Below, in pieces: positions 8,747-17,252 of a stretch of DNA of 64,000 nucleotides; positions within the stretch are counted from its first letter, which is position 1; the number at the start of each line of letters is the position of its first letter. A program made the position numbers and the translations under genes. Origin of the DNA: CAVWSM01 sp963798505. GTDB lineage: Bacteria > Actinomycetota > Actinomycetes > Jiangellales > Jiangellaceae. A model generated the notes under the pieces. The model was not told the DNA's origin and did not search any database. It saw nothing but the letters and a program-made list of their open reading frames with translations. The stretch is from NCBI GenBank assembly GCA_963798505.1, contig CAWCTX010000005.1, forward strand, positions 1 through 64,000, read 5' to 3'.

Positions 8747-8926
8747 ATGGTGCTCGGCACGAGCGACGAGGACGGGTGTACCCGCACCTCGCCGGTGTAC
8801 GTCGTCCCGGCTGAGCGCGGTGATCTCGACTCCACCGTGCCCCCAGGCCCCGACCAGCAGGCGGTCTACGTAGCCGGCATCGCGCTCGAAGTCCAACCCG
8901 CTGCCCTCGCGCCAGTTACCGAGTGA
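8747..8926 (+). CDS. Possible small protein (59 aa)
   Basis: An open frame of 59 codons between the SRPBCC gene and the membrane protein, ending 12 bases before the next ATG. It reads MVLGTSDEDG, then PVYVVPAERGDLDSTVPPG and QQAVYVAGIALEVQP. TAGGAT about 30 bases upstream could be a -10 box. No family is recognised and no strong ribosome site precedes it. It may be noise in high-GC DNA or part of a longer decayed gene. Confidence 0.25.
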   Translation: MVLGTSDEDGCTRTSPVYVVPAERGDLDSTVPPGPDQQAVYVAGIALEVQPAALAPVTE

Positions 8927-8938
8927 TGGAGGAACGCC

Positions 8939-9583
8939 ATGAACAGCATGAATGACACCGGGGTCGTCGCAGGCCCGGCATCGGGCCAGACCAGCTACAC
9001 CCACCGACTGCGCGGGCTCGCTGGCACCGGCTTCATTGCCACGCTCGCAGCGATGGTGGCCACCACCCTGGCCGCTGCGCTTGCCCGGGCCGTTGGCGTC
9101 GACTTCGAGGTCCCCGACGGTGGCGAGACGATCCCGTTGTCCGGGGTCGCCGTGGTGACCGGCTTCTTCTCGGTCGTGGGCGTCGTCATTGCCGCCGGTC
9201 TTCTTCGTTGGAGCGCTCGCCCCGCCGAGCGATTCGTGTGGACGGCAGTGTCGCTGACCGCGATCTCGTTCGTCCCGCCCCTCCTCTCTGGGGCAAACAC
9301 CGCCACCATCACCGCCCTCCTCGGGCTACACCTCGTCGCTGCGACGGTGATGATCCCCACCCTGGCGCGGAGCCTCCGTGTCACGGTCAAGGTCGATCGC
9401 GAACGAGGGCAGCGAGCGGGGTCATTTCCGGGCGGCGACGCTCAGCGGGGTAACTTCTGGCCGCATAGGAGCAAGGAGTTACCCGGTTCCTCGTACGGCA
9501 GGGACCGCGGACGGGCTATCGGCAAGCACGTGCTCGAGGCTCGTGATCGCGGAACGCTGACGGGCTGGTTGACGGGTCTATGA
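8939..9583 (+). CDS. DUF6069-like four-helix membrane protein
   Basis: A 214-residue protein starting MNSMNDTG after GGAGGAACGCC. Four hydrophobic segments occupy residues about 28-50 (GFIATLAAMVATTLAAALARAVG), 66-88 (LSGVAVVTGFFSVVGVVIAAGLL), 98-115 and 120-140 (TITALLGLHLVAATVMIPTLA). This is the DUF6069 layout, an inner-membrane family of unknown role. The last 65 residues are polar and lack family character, so the natural stop may have been lost. The downstream gene is convergent. Confidence 0.6.
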   Translation: MNSMNDTGVVAGPASGQTSYTHRLRGLAGTGFIATLAAMVATTLAAALARAVGVDFEVPDGGETIPLSGVAVVTGFFSVVGVVIAAGLLRWSARPAERFVWTAVSLTAISFVPPLLSGANTATITALLGLHLVAATVMIPTLARSLRVTVKVDRERGQRAGSFPGGDAQRGNFWPHRSKELPGSSYGRDRGRAIGKHVLEARDRGTLTGWLTGL

Positions 9584-9607
9584 CATTTCGACGGGTGGGG
9601 CGCGCTT

Positions 9608-10660
9608 TCAGCCGGGCCAGTCAACGTCCGCGAGTCGCTCGTCATCCACATCGACGGGCCGCACGGTGCGGGCGATCTCGACCGGGTCGGACGTGGTGCT
9701 GTGGAGCAGCGCGCGAACCTCGTCGTTGGGCGACCACCACAACGCGGAGTCCGGCTTGCCGCCCTGGTCGAACAGGAACCCTGGGCGCCCGTTGACGTCG
9801 ACGACCTGAAACCCGACCGCGGCGGTCTCCCAGATGTCCGCGCCACCTCCGCCGGCGTGCACCTCCAGGCGAGCGTCCGCAGACTCGACATGCCACAGGC
9901 CGAGTCGGACGCGACTCGGAGCCGCCCCAGGGCCGGACTCGACCACGTGGTCCATCCCGACGACCCCGTCCCACCCGGCGAGGTCAACGCCCGAGGCGTC
10001 GACGCGGGCAACGGCAACGATTGCCGCTACCTCGTCTGTAGAGAGACCGCCTGCGTGGACCACGAGGTGCTGCTCTTCGCCAATCAGCTTGGCGGCCCAG
10101 ACCTGGTCGCCGCCGGTGAACATCTCGACGTCTGCGCCTGCCTCGATCTCTGTCCACCCCGCTCCCGGGTAGACGACCGATTGCTGCGGGCCGGAAACCT
10201 CCACCGTACGGACCACGTGGCCCGCCTCGACGTCGACGAGCTTCACGCTCGCCGGAGACTCGCACGACAAGCCGTCGAGGATGGCGATGCTGCCATGTGT
10301 CGGATTATCCGCGGCGTCCGCGGACCAGAGCAGCCGCAGCTCCGGCGGGACGTCCGCCGGCGACTGTCTGCTCGCAGACTCGTCCCGTATGACGGCTCCG
10401 GCGCACAACGACGCGCCCCCGGAGGTGACGTCCATGCCGGCGGTACGGTCCCAAATCGCCACCGGAAGCCCCAGCGCCACGGCGCTGACCGCCAGCACGC
10501 CCAACCCCGCCGCACCGGTCGCCCGAACCGCCCGACGCCGCAGGCGGAGCTGTCGTGCGCGGGTCGCGATCTGTTCGACGGCGGGCTCCGAACGCACCGG
10601 CCGGGTCGCTGTGCGGAGCGCGGCCGCAATCTCGTCGTCGTACGGCTCGTACCCGGTCAT
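9608..10660 (-). CDS. Membrane-anchored protein partnered with an ECF sigma factor (possible anti-sigma)
   Basis: 350 residues. A short cytoplasmic N-terminus (YDDEIAAALRTATRPVRSEPAVEQIATRARQL) precedes one transmembrane helix near residues 47-70 (AVRATGAAGLGVLAVSAVALGLPVA). A roughly 280-residue extracellular part has no domain I recognise. The start overlaps the stop of the sigma-factor gene by ATGA, so the two are translationally coupled. That layout suggests an anti-sigma or sensor role by context, but no zinc-binding HxxxCxxC motif is present. Confidence 0.55.
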   Translation of the reverse strand: MTGYEPYDDEIAAALRTATRPVRSEPAVEQIATRARQLRLRRRAVRATGAAGLGVLAVSAVALGLPVAIWDRTAGMDVTSGGASLCAGAVIRDESASRQSPADVPPELRLLWSADAADNPTHGSIAILDGLSCESPASVKLVDVEAGHVVRTVEVSGPQQSVVYPGAGWTEIEAGADVEMFTGGDQVWAAKLIGEEQHLVVHAGGLSTDEVAAIVAVARVDASGVDLAGWDGVVGMDHVVESGPGAAPSRVRLGLWHVESADARLEVHAGGGGADIWETAAVGFQVVDVNGRPGFLFDQGGKPDSALWWSPNDEVRALLHSTTSDPVEIARTVRPVDVDDERLADVDWPG

Positions 10661-11181
10661 CAGATCTCCTCACCGCTCGGGGCGGCCAGCCGGCCATAAC
10701 CGGGCTGCGTGGCGAGGACAACGCCGAGGCGACGCCGCGCGTCGCTGAGGGTGGACGCCACCGTGCCTCGGGAGACCCCCAGCGCCGCCGCGATCTCCGC
10801 CTCCGGCAGATCGACGACATAGCGAAGGGCCACCATCTGACGAGCCCGCTGCGGCAACGCTGCGACGGCCCGCCAGACCACGTCGTCCCGATGCTCAGGC
10901 GCCGCCATGTGGCGCAACGGCTCGGCGGCAAGCCGGCCCACGACGCGCTGCTCCACCCGCCGGCGTCGCCAGCCCGTACGAACCTCGTTCACCGCAACGC
11001 GGTGGAGCCAGGCGACCGGCTGATCCAACTTGAGCGGGCCCGGCCACCGGGACAAGGCCCTCGCGAACGCCTCGGCGCACGCTTCCTCGGCGAGATCCCG
11101 ATCGCCAATGGTGATCGCTACCGCACTGAACACACGCGGCCACAGGGCGCCGTACCACTCGGCGAAGTCGTCGACCGGCAT
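10660..11181 (-). CDS. ECF sigma factor, SigE-like subfamily
   Basis: 173 residues. Region 2 contains FAEWYGALWPRVFSAVAITIGDRDLAEEACAEAFARALSRW and region 4 contains ALPQRARQMVALRYVVDLPEAEIAAALGVSRGTVASTLSDARRRLG, the -35-binding helix-turn-helix. It would direct RNA polymerase to a small regulon. I used the ATG at 11181. A GTG at 11190 is also in frame. The gene is first in a two-gene unit with the membrane protein downstream. Its own promoter would lie in 11182-11445, shared with the divergent M23 peptidase. Confidence 0.85.
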   Translation of the reverse strand: MPVDDFAEWYGALWPRVFSAVAITIGDRDLAEEACAEAFARALSRWPGPLKLDQPVAWLHRVAVNEVRTGWRRRRVEQRVVGRLAAEPLRHMAAPEHRDDVVWRAVAALPQRARQMVALRYVVDLPEAEIAAALGVSRGTVASTLSDARRRLGVVLATQPGYGRLAAPSGEEI

Positions 11182-11445
11182 CGTCCTCACGTGCTGTACA
11201 CGCTCCAGGCCTCACGAATGTTGGGTGCAAGGAGTGAGGACCCTACCCGTCGCCCGTCCGGTTTTGTGCGCCACGTCACCTCCCCGCTCGCCTGAGCGTG
11301 TCCGGGCTCACGGGAACGCTCTCACGGGGTGGCGCCGTCCCATGTGTGTCGTCATCCGCGGACGCGGGCGGCGACAACGTTTGTCCTGCGCCTGAGCTCC
11401 GCCTGGCAGGACAGCGACGCACCCACCACCGCAAGGAGTACCGCT

Positions 11446-12591
11446 GTGCGCTGCCCCCGGAACCTCGGGCGATACACCCGCCGGACCCTGATCGCTGCTG
11501 TGACCGCTGTCATCCCCGTCGGGGGGATCGCCCTGACCCAGGGCACCGCCCACGCTGTACCCGTGGCCGGCCCAGTGGCGCCGAGCGCACCGGCGCAGGC
11601 CAAGGCCGCCGTCGACGCCGCGGCCGCCGCCGCCGCCGCCGCTGCTGCTGCCGCCGCGCCGTTGGAAGGCGAGTACGCCAAGTTCGCCGGCGAGATCACC
11701 ACCGCCCAGGGGCAGGCCGCTGAGGCGCTGGCCAAGATCGATGCCGCGGCGGCCGAGGAGCGCGTCGCCCGGCAGCAGCTGTTCAAGGCCGAGGAGCCAG
11801 TCCGCCAGGCGGAGCGCAAGGTCTCCGCCGCCGACGACAAGCTGATCAGTGCCTTCCGCGGTCGGGACGCGCTTGACCGCACCACCCTCGTCGACGTCTC
11901 CGACCGCAAGTCCGCCGTCGAGGATGCCGAGGCGGAGGCCCACAAGGCCATGCGCCGCGTCGAGCGGTCGGTCAAGGCAGCCGAACAGAAGATCGAGGCA
12001 GCCGAGGCCGTGCAGGACGAGCAGCAGGAGGCCATCGAGGCCGCCACCGCGGCAGCCGCAAAGAACCGGGCCGAGGCCGACGCCATCGCCGCCGGCGAGC
12101 TCGGCGGGCTCCGCGCCAACAAGGCGGCTGCCGACGCAGCGCTGGCTGCAGCCAACACGCAAGCGCAGTCGATCGCCGACACAAACCCCTGGTTCAACAG
12201 GCTCGTATTGCCGGCCAACGGTCGAGTGACCAGCGACATGGGTATGCGCGTCCACCCGATCTTTCACACCAGCAAGCTGCACGCCGGTACCGACTTCGCG
12301 ATCGGGGACGGCACCGTCTACGCCGCCGCCGCCGGCACGGTCGTGGGCACTGAGGTGAGCGGCGGGTACGGGAACCTCACCACCATCGACCACGGTGTCA
12401 TCAACGGTGTGAACGTCACGACCAGGTATGCGCACCAGGCAGCGTTCGGTGTTGCCGTCGGCCAGCAGGTGGCGGCCGGGCAGCCCATCGGCGCCATCGG
12501 CAACACCGGAAACTCGACCGGGCCGCACCTGCACTTCGAGCTGCGGCTGAACGGAAACCCCGTCGACTCCGCGACTTGGCTCGCAATCTGA
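11446..12591 (+). CDS. Secreted M23 (LytM) peptidoglycan endopeptidase
   Basis: 381 residues from a GTG preceded by AAGGAG. A signal peptide (RRTLIAAVTAVIPVGGIAL, cleavage after THA) is followed by an alanine-rich linker (codons at about 11600-11660) and a long heptad-like coiled coil. The coiled coil runs to about residue 240 (AAAEERVARQQLFKAEEPVRQAER, VEDAEAEAHKAMRRVERSV). The C-terminal M23 domain has GRVTSDMGMRVHPI, the zinc ligands in LHAGTDFA, GGYGNLTTIDHG, and the catalytic HLHFE near the end. It acts in the cell wall, probably cleaving peptide cross-links. Coiled coils before LytM domains often mediate activation or divisome contacts. Confidence 0.9.
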   Translation: MRCPRNLGRYTRRTLIAAVTAVIPVGGIALTQGTAHAVPVAGPVAPSAPAQAKAAVDAAAAAAAAAAAAAAPLEGEYAKFAGEITTAQGQAAEALAKIDAAAAEERVARQQLFKAEEPVRQAERKVSAADDKLISAFRGRDALDRTTLVDVSDRKSAVEDAEAEAHKAMRRVERSVKAAEQKIEAAEAVQDEQQEAIEAATAAAAKNRAEADAIAAGELGGLRANKAAADAALAAANTQAQSIADTNPWFNRLVLPANGRVTSDMGMRVHPIFHTSKLHAGTDFAIGDGTVYAAAAGTVVGTEVSGGYGNLTTIDHGVINGVNVTTRYAHQAAFGVAVGQQVAAGQPIGAIGNTGNSTGPHLHFELRLNGNPVDSATWLAI

Positions 12592-12723
12592 GCCCTGCCA
12601 GCGGCGATCAAGGAGGATCGGCGTCTGCGTGCCTCCGATAGCTCGACCAACGCGATCGTGATGTTGTCCGGGCCGCCGCCGTTGATCGCTGCCTTCCACA
12701 GCTCATAGACCGCAGCGGCGCCC

Positions 12724-13410
12724 TCATGCTCGCCTCAGCACCCGGTCGATCTCCGGGTGAGGCACGACATCGCTGAGCCCGTCGCTGCAGACGACGAGGC
12801 GCTGCTGCTCGTCTATCATGTGCCGCGAGATGTGCGGATAAACCGGCTCGGCCGCGTACCCGCCGAGGATCTGGGTTACCACTACCGTGTGCGTCTCGCC
12901 GGGGGCCAACGGCGGGCTGTCGTCCACACTGAGCAGGTCGAGACCCTCTGGTCCGTGGACGTAGACCCGACTGTCGCCGATGTTGAACACCATCGCGGTC
13001 TCGCTGCCCATCACGACGCCGGCGACGGTGGTGCCCATGCCGACGCGCGCGGCGTCGTGGGCTGCCGCCTCGAAGAGCCGCTCGTTGCACAGGGCAAGCG
13101 CTTGACGCACCGCGTCCGCGTCGGCGAGCGTCGGCCCCAGGCCGGCGAGTGTCTGAACCACGACCGAGCTGGCCACGTCGCCGGCCGGGTGCCCGCCCAG
13201 CCCGTCGGCCACCGCCACGACCAGCGGGTCCCGCAACGGGAAGATGAACGTCTGCGGCGCGAGGGTGGATGTCGCGCACGTCGTCCACGGGCCGACGACG
13301 GTGCTGTCCTCGTTGTGGGCACGGACGAGACCGTCGTGGCTGACCACGGTGACGGTCGCGAACCGCAGAGCCACGGTGTCAGCATCCTCGGGCGACGTGA
13401 TGCGCGCCAC
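12724..13410 (-). CDS. PP2C-type serine/threonine phosphatase, C-terminus out of frame
   Basis: A PPM phosphatase. VVSHDGLVRAHNEDS holds the first metal-binding region, VVAVADGLGGHPAGDVAS the second, then VGMGTTVAGVVM, VFNIGDSRVYVHGPEGL and LVVCSDGLSDVV. The frame stops at 12724 before the last conserved motif. That motif, GGGPDNITIALVEL, is intact one frame over (about 12640-12690), so a single base near 12727 separates them. The shifted frame then runs on antisense to the M23 gene without a nearby stop. Without the last motif an aspartate metal ligand is missing. I used the GTG at 13410. An ATG at 13494 also exists. Confidence 0.8.
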   Translation of the reverse strand: MARITSPEDADTVALRFATVTVVSHDGLVRAHNEDSTVVGPWTTCATSTLAPQTFIFPLRDPLVVAVADGLGGHPAGDVASSVVVQTLAGLGPTLADADAVRQALALCNERLFEAAAHDAARVGMGTTVAGVVMGSETAMVFNIGDSRVYVHGPEGLDLLSVDDSPPLAPGETHTVVVTQILGGYAAEPVYPHISRHMIDEQQRLVVCSDGLSDVVPHPEIDRVLRRA

Positions 13411-13586
13411 GGAACCCCGGCCGCTGCTACGCGTCGTAGTAGGTACGCCTTGAGTACCACGCCGGAATGGCCACGGCCGACCGAGCGTTAACAATCTGTA
13501 CGCCCGCCCGGGCCGCAGCGATCAAGGCCGGCCGGCGGTGTGTACCCATCGATCGAGCCACTACCCACCACGAACGGGGGACGACC

Positions 13587-14582
13587 ATGCCTGTCACCAC
13601 GACGAGGAAGTCGGACGTCAGCACGACGACACTTCGCGCCGCCGGCACGGACCGGCCGGACCACGTCGAGGACCCGGTGCGGCTCTATCTGGACGCCATC
13701 GGCAAGACGCCGCTGCTGACCGCCGACGAAGAGGTCGACCTGGCCAAGCGCATCGAGGCCGGGGTCTTCGCCGAGGAGCTGCTGCGTCGCGCCGACGCCG
13801 GTGAGGACAAGATCAGCGCCGACCGCCGCGCCGACCTTGCCCTGATCGCCGACGACGGCCGGCACGCCCGCGACCACATGATCCGCGCCAACCTTCGCCT
13901 TGTCGTGTCCGTGGCGCGCCGCTACGCCGGCGAGGTGCCGCTGCTCGACATCGTGCAGGAGGGCAACCTCGGGCTGATCCGTGCGGTGGAGAAGTTCGAC
14001 TACGCCAAGGGTTTCAAGTTCTCGACTTACGCCACCTGGTGGATCAAGCAGGCGATCCAGCGAGGGCTGCCCGAGCAGATCCGCACGATCCGGCTGCCCG
14101 CCCACATCGTCGAGCAGGTGGCTGCCATGGGTCGGGCGGAGCGCAAGCTCGCGGCCCGGTTCGACCGGCAGCCCACCGTCGAGGAGGTCGCCGCGGAGAT
14201 GCAGCTCCCCCCGGAGAAGGTGGACGCCCTGCGGCAGGCCTCCCGGCACACCGTGAGCCTCGACGCCCCCGTGGGCGCTGACGATGAGGGCACGAGCCTG
14301 GGCGACCTGCTCGAGCGGCCCGACACCGAGCGCGTCGGCGACTCGACCGAGCGGGTCGCTTTCGTCAAGGACGTCCGCCGCGTCGTCGAGGAGCGACTGC
14401 CCGCCCGCGAGGCGCTCATCGTCATCCGCCGCTTCGGCCTCGACGGCCGCGAGCCGCGTGGGCTCGCGCAGATCGGCGAGGAGCTCGGGCTCACGCGTGA
14501 GCGGATCCGCCAGCTCGAGAAGCAGGCGCTGGCCGCGCTGCGCCGCCCGTCGTCGGAGCTGCTCGCGTCTTGGGTTGCCTGA
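13587..14582 (+). CDS. Primary-like sigma-70 factor (SigB/HrdB group)
   Basis: 331 residues with full regions 1.2 to 4.2: DPVRLYLDAIGKTPLLTADEEVDLAKRIE (1.2), LRLVVSVARRYAGEVPLLDIVQEGNLGLIRAVEKFDYAKGFKFSTYATWWIKQAI (2), RLPAHIVEQ (3), and GLTRERIRQLEKQALAALR (4.2). Region 1.1 is missing and the protein is shorter than the principal sigma factor, so it is a group 2 factor likely used under stress or in stationary phase. Start: ATG at 13587 behind GGGGGAC. It is divergent from the PP2C phosphatase, with about 175 bases between their starts. Confidence 0.9.
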   Translation: MPVTTTRKSDVSTTTLRAAGTDRPDHVEDPVRLYLDAIGKTPLLTADEEVDLAKRIEAGVFAEELLRRADAGEDKISADRRADLALIADDGRHARDHMIRANLRLVVSVARRYAGEVPLLDIVQEGNLGLIRAVEKFDYAKGFKFSTYATWWIKQAIQRGLPEQIRTIRLPAHIVEQVAAMGRAERKLAARFDRQPTVEEVAAEMQLPPEKVDALRQASRHTVSLDAPVGADDEGTSLGDLLERPDTERVGDSTERVAFVKDVRRVVEERLPAREALIVIRRFGLDGREPRGLAQIGEELGLTRERIRQLEKQALAALRRPSSELLASWVA

Positions 14583-14605
14583 CGAGTAACGCCGCGCAGG
14601 ACTTG

Positions 14606-14624
14606 TTCGGTAAGGCTTACCTAA
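14606..14624 (+). promoter_or_regulatory. Iron box (DtxR/IdeR-type operator)
   Basis: TTCGGTAAGGCTTACCTAA agrees with the IdeR/DtxR consensus TTAGGTTAGGCTAACCTAA at 16 of 19 positions and has near-perfect dyad symmetry (arms GGTAAG/CTTACC). It lies 15 bases before the GTG of the adenylation/acyltransferase gene, well placed to block its promoter when iron is sufficient. Confidence 0.75.
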
Positions 14625-14639
14625 CTATTGTCTTGCTCC

Positions 14640-17252
14640 GTGCAGGTGCTCGAGGGGTCGCGCGTACGACCGGTGCCGTTCGTCGCCCGACTTGCTGACC
14701 ATGGCGACCGGGTGGCGGTGATCGCCGACGGCCTCACGCTCACCTATTCAGGGCTCGCCAGGCGCGTCGACGACGTCGCCGCCACTCTCGGTCCCACCAG
14801 GCGGCTGGTGCTCCTCGCCGGCGGCAATCGGCTCGACACTCTCGTCACCTACCTCGCCTGCCTGCACGCCGGGCACGTCGTGCTGCTCATCGGCGACCAC
14901 GACGCCGAGCACGTCGACGCACTCGTGCAGGCCTACGACCCCGACGTGGTGGCCGCCGACCAGCCGGGTGGTTGGCGGCTCACGGAGCGTCGTACGGGCT
15001 CCGCGCATGACCTGCACCCTGAGCTCGCGCTGCTGCTGAGCACCTCCGGATCGACCGGCTCGCCCAAGCTCGTGCGCCTGTCGGCCGCCAACCTCCAGGC
15101 CAACGCCGAGGCGATCGCCGACTATCTCGAGATCAGGGCGACCGACCGCGCCGCAACCACGCTGCCGATGCACTACTGCTACGGCCTGTCCGTCGTGCAC
15201 AGCCACCTGCTGAGTGGGGCCGGCCTGGTCCTCACCGACCTGTCGGTCGTGGATCGCTGCTTCTGGGACCTCGTCGCCGAGCACCAGGTGAGCAGCCTCG
15301 CCGGCGTCCCCTACACCTTCGAGCTGCTCGACCGTGTCGGCTTCGCGGAGATGGACCTGCCGTCGCTGCGCTACGTGACGCAGGCCGGCGGCCGGCTCGC
15401 GGCCGAGCGCGTCCGCGTCATGGCTGAGCTCGGGCGGCGCAAGGGCTTCGACTTCGTGGTCATGTACGGCCAGACCGAGGCCACCGCGCGCATGGCCTAC
15501 CTACCGCCGGACCTCGCTGTCTCCCATCCGCACACCATCGGCGCCCCGATCCCCGGGGGCGCCTTCAGCATCGAGCCGATCGACAACGCGCCCGGGTCCG
15601 ACGTGGGTGAGCTGGTCTACTCCGGACCCAACGTGATGCTGGGCTATGCCGAGTCGCCCGCCGACCTCGCCCTGGGCCGCACGGTTGACCGCCTGCACAC
15701 CGGTGACCTGGCCCGGCGGCTGCCCGAGGGTGTGTACGAGGTCGTCGGGCGGCGCAGCCGGTTCGTCAAGATCGCCGGTCTCCGCGTCGACCTGCAGCGA
15801 CTGGAAGGCAGGCTGGCGGAGCGCGGCTACGCCACCGCGTGCACCGGCGGCGACGAGCGGCTCGTCGTGGCCGTCGAGGGCGCTGGTGACCCGGAGCCCG
15901 TCCAGCTCGCCGCCGCCCGGGCGGCCGGCCTGCCGGCTCGCGCCGTACGCATCGTGTGGTGCGACGAGCTGCCACGCCTCGACAGCGGGAAGCCTGACTA
16001 CGCAACGGTTCTCGCCCGCGCCGCGACCATCTCCACCGCAAACCCAGGCAGCCGGCCGACCGACCTGCGCGAGATCTACGCCCAGCTGCTCAACCGGCCG
16101 GACGCCACCGAGGACGACACGTTCGTGAGCCTCGGCGGAGACTCGCTGTCCTACGTCGAGATGTCCATGTGGATCGAAGAGGTGCTCGGCCACCTCCCCG
16201 GCGCATGGCACGTCACACCCATCCGCGATCTGCGAGCCGCCGAGCGGCCGCGCCGCCGGAGATTCACCCGCACGGTCGAGACCAGCGTCGCGATCCGCGC
16301 CGCCGCGATCGTCCTCATCGTCGGGACGCACGCCCAGCTGTTCAGCGTGCTGGGCAGCGCGCACGTGCTTTTCGCGGTGGCCGGCTACAACTTCGCCCGG
16401 TTCCAGCTGACCACGGAGGACCGCTGGTCGCGCGTACGCCACCAGCTCGGCAGCGTCTCGCGCGTCGTCATCCCGGCCGTAGTCTGGATCGCCGCCGTGC
16501 ACCTGGTCACCGGCGCCTACACCGGAGCCAACATCGCGCTGCTCAACAGCGTCGTGGGTCCGTCCAGCTGGGACTCGACCTGGCACTACTGGTTCATCGA
16601 GATGCTCGTCTACGTGCTGGTCGGCATGGCCGCCCTCAGTGCCGTGCCATGGCTCGACAGGGCGGAGCGACGATGGCCCTTCGTCGCGGCGCTGGCGGTG
16701 CTCGCGCTGGGCCTGCTCGTCCGCTATGACGTGCTCTCGCAGGGGATCGGGCCCGTCGAGTTCCATCCGCAGCCGGTGCTCTGGCTGTTCGCGCTCGGCT
16801 GGTCGGCCGCGCGTGCCACCACGGTCTGGCAGCGGGCCTTGCTGACCGTTGTGGTGGTCGCGACCGTGCCCGGCTTCTTCGATAACCCGTCCCGCGAGGC
16901 CGTCATGGTCGGCGGCATCGTGCTGCTCGTCTGGGCGTCCGGCGTCCCGTGCCCCGCGCCGGTCGCCAAGGTGGCGACCATCATTGCCAGCGCGTCGCTC
17001 TACATCTACCTCGTGCACTGGCAGGTCTATGAGCCGCTGCGCCTGGTCTCGCCCGCGCTGGCTACCTTGGCGGCGCTCGGCGCGGGTGTCCTCTACTGGC
17101 TGCTGGTCACGGGTGTGACGCGTTTGCTGTCAGCGCAGGGTGCGCCACGGTTGCGACTGCCAGCAGTGCGAGCAGGGCAACTGCGGCGGTCACCAGCACG
17201 ACCGCGCCCGTCGGATATGGCCACAGCACCAGGACCAGCGCGGCTGCAATGA
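14640..17252 (+). CDS. Adenylation domain / carrier domain / membrane acyltransferase fusion
   Basis: 870 residues with three parts. (1) AMP-forming adenylation domain, about 1-460: STSGSTGSPKLVRLS (P-loop), MHYCYGLSV, VMYGQTEAT, LHTGDLARRL, GRRSRFVKIAGLRVDL and the catalytic lysine in LDSGKPDY. (2) Carrier domain, about 465-540: FVSLGGDSLSYVEM, whose serine would carry phosphopantetheine. (3) Acyltransferase-3-like membrane domain, about 545-840, opening RAAAIVLIVGTHAQL with the family histidine, then about ten helices. The architecture suggests activation of an acyl or amino acid, loading on the carrier, and transfer to an acceptor at the membrane. The iron box upstream hints at a siderophore or low-iron role, which is inference. 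The last 146 bases overlap the convergent gene. Confidence 0.8.
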   Translation: MQVLEGSRVRPVPFVARLADHGDRVAVIADGLTLTYSGLARRVDDVAATLGPTRRLVLLAGGNRLDTLVTYLACLHAGHVVLLIGDHDAEHVDALVQAYDPDVVAADQPGGWRLTERRTGSAHDLHPELALLLSTSGSTGSPKLVRLSAANLQANAEAIADYLEIRATDRAATTLPMHYCYGLSVVHSHLLSGAGLVLTDLSVVDRCFWDLVAEHQVSSLAGVPYTFELLDRVGFAEMDLPSLRYVTQAGGRLAAERVRVMAELGRRKGFDFVVMYGQTEATARMAYLPPDLAVSHPHTIGAPIPGGAFSIEPIDNAPGSDVGELVYSGPNVMLGYAESPADLALGRTVDRLHTGDLARRLPEGVYEVVGRRSRFVKIAGLRVDLQRLEGRLAERGYATACTGGDERLVVAVEGAGDPEPVQLAAARAAGLPARAVRIVWCDELPRLDSGKPDYATVLARAATISTANPGSRPTDLREIYAQLLNRPDATEDDTFVSLGGDSLSYVEMSMWIEEVLGHLPGAWHVTPIRDLRAAERPRRRRFTRTVETSVAIRAAAIVLIVGTHAQLFSVLGSAHVLFAVAGYNFARFQLTTEDRWSRVRHQLGSVSRVVIPAVVWIAAVHLVTGAYTGANIALLNSVVGPSSWDSTWHYWFIEMLVYVLVGMAALSAVPWLDRAERRWPFVAALAVLALGLLVRYDVLSQGIGPVEFHPQPVLWLFALGWSAARATTVWQRALLTVVVVATVPGFFDNPSREAVMVGGIVLLVWASGVPCPAPVAKVATIIASASLYIYLVHWQVYEPLRLVSPALATLAALGAGVLYWLLVTGVTRLLSAQGAPRLRLPAVRAGQLRRSPARPRPSDMATAPGPARLQ

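Noticed and set aside
8741..9004. Antisense frame of 87 codons
   Set aside because: Overlaps the start of the membrane protein; no ribosome site and no family resemblance.
11182..11445. ydaO-type (cyclic di-AMP) riboswitch before the M23 peptidase
   Set aside because: The conserved cores of that riboswitch are not recognisable, although the location would fit.
15501..17018. Long antisense open frame (505 codons)
   Set aside because: Lies wholly inside the adenylation/acyltransferase gene; composition is that of a high-GC shadow (His/Gln/Arg/Gly-rich, no domain).
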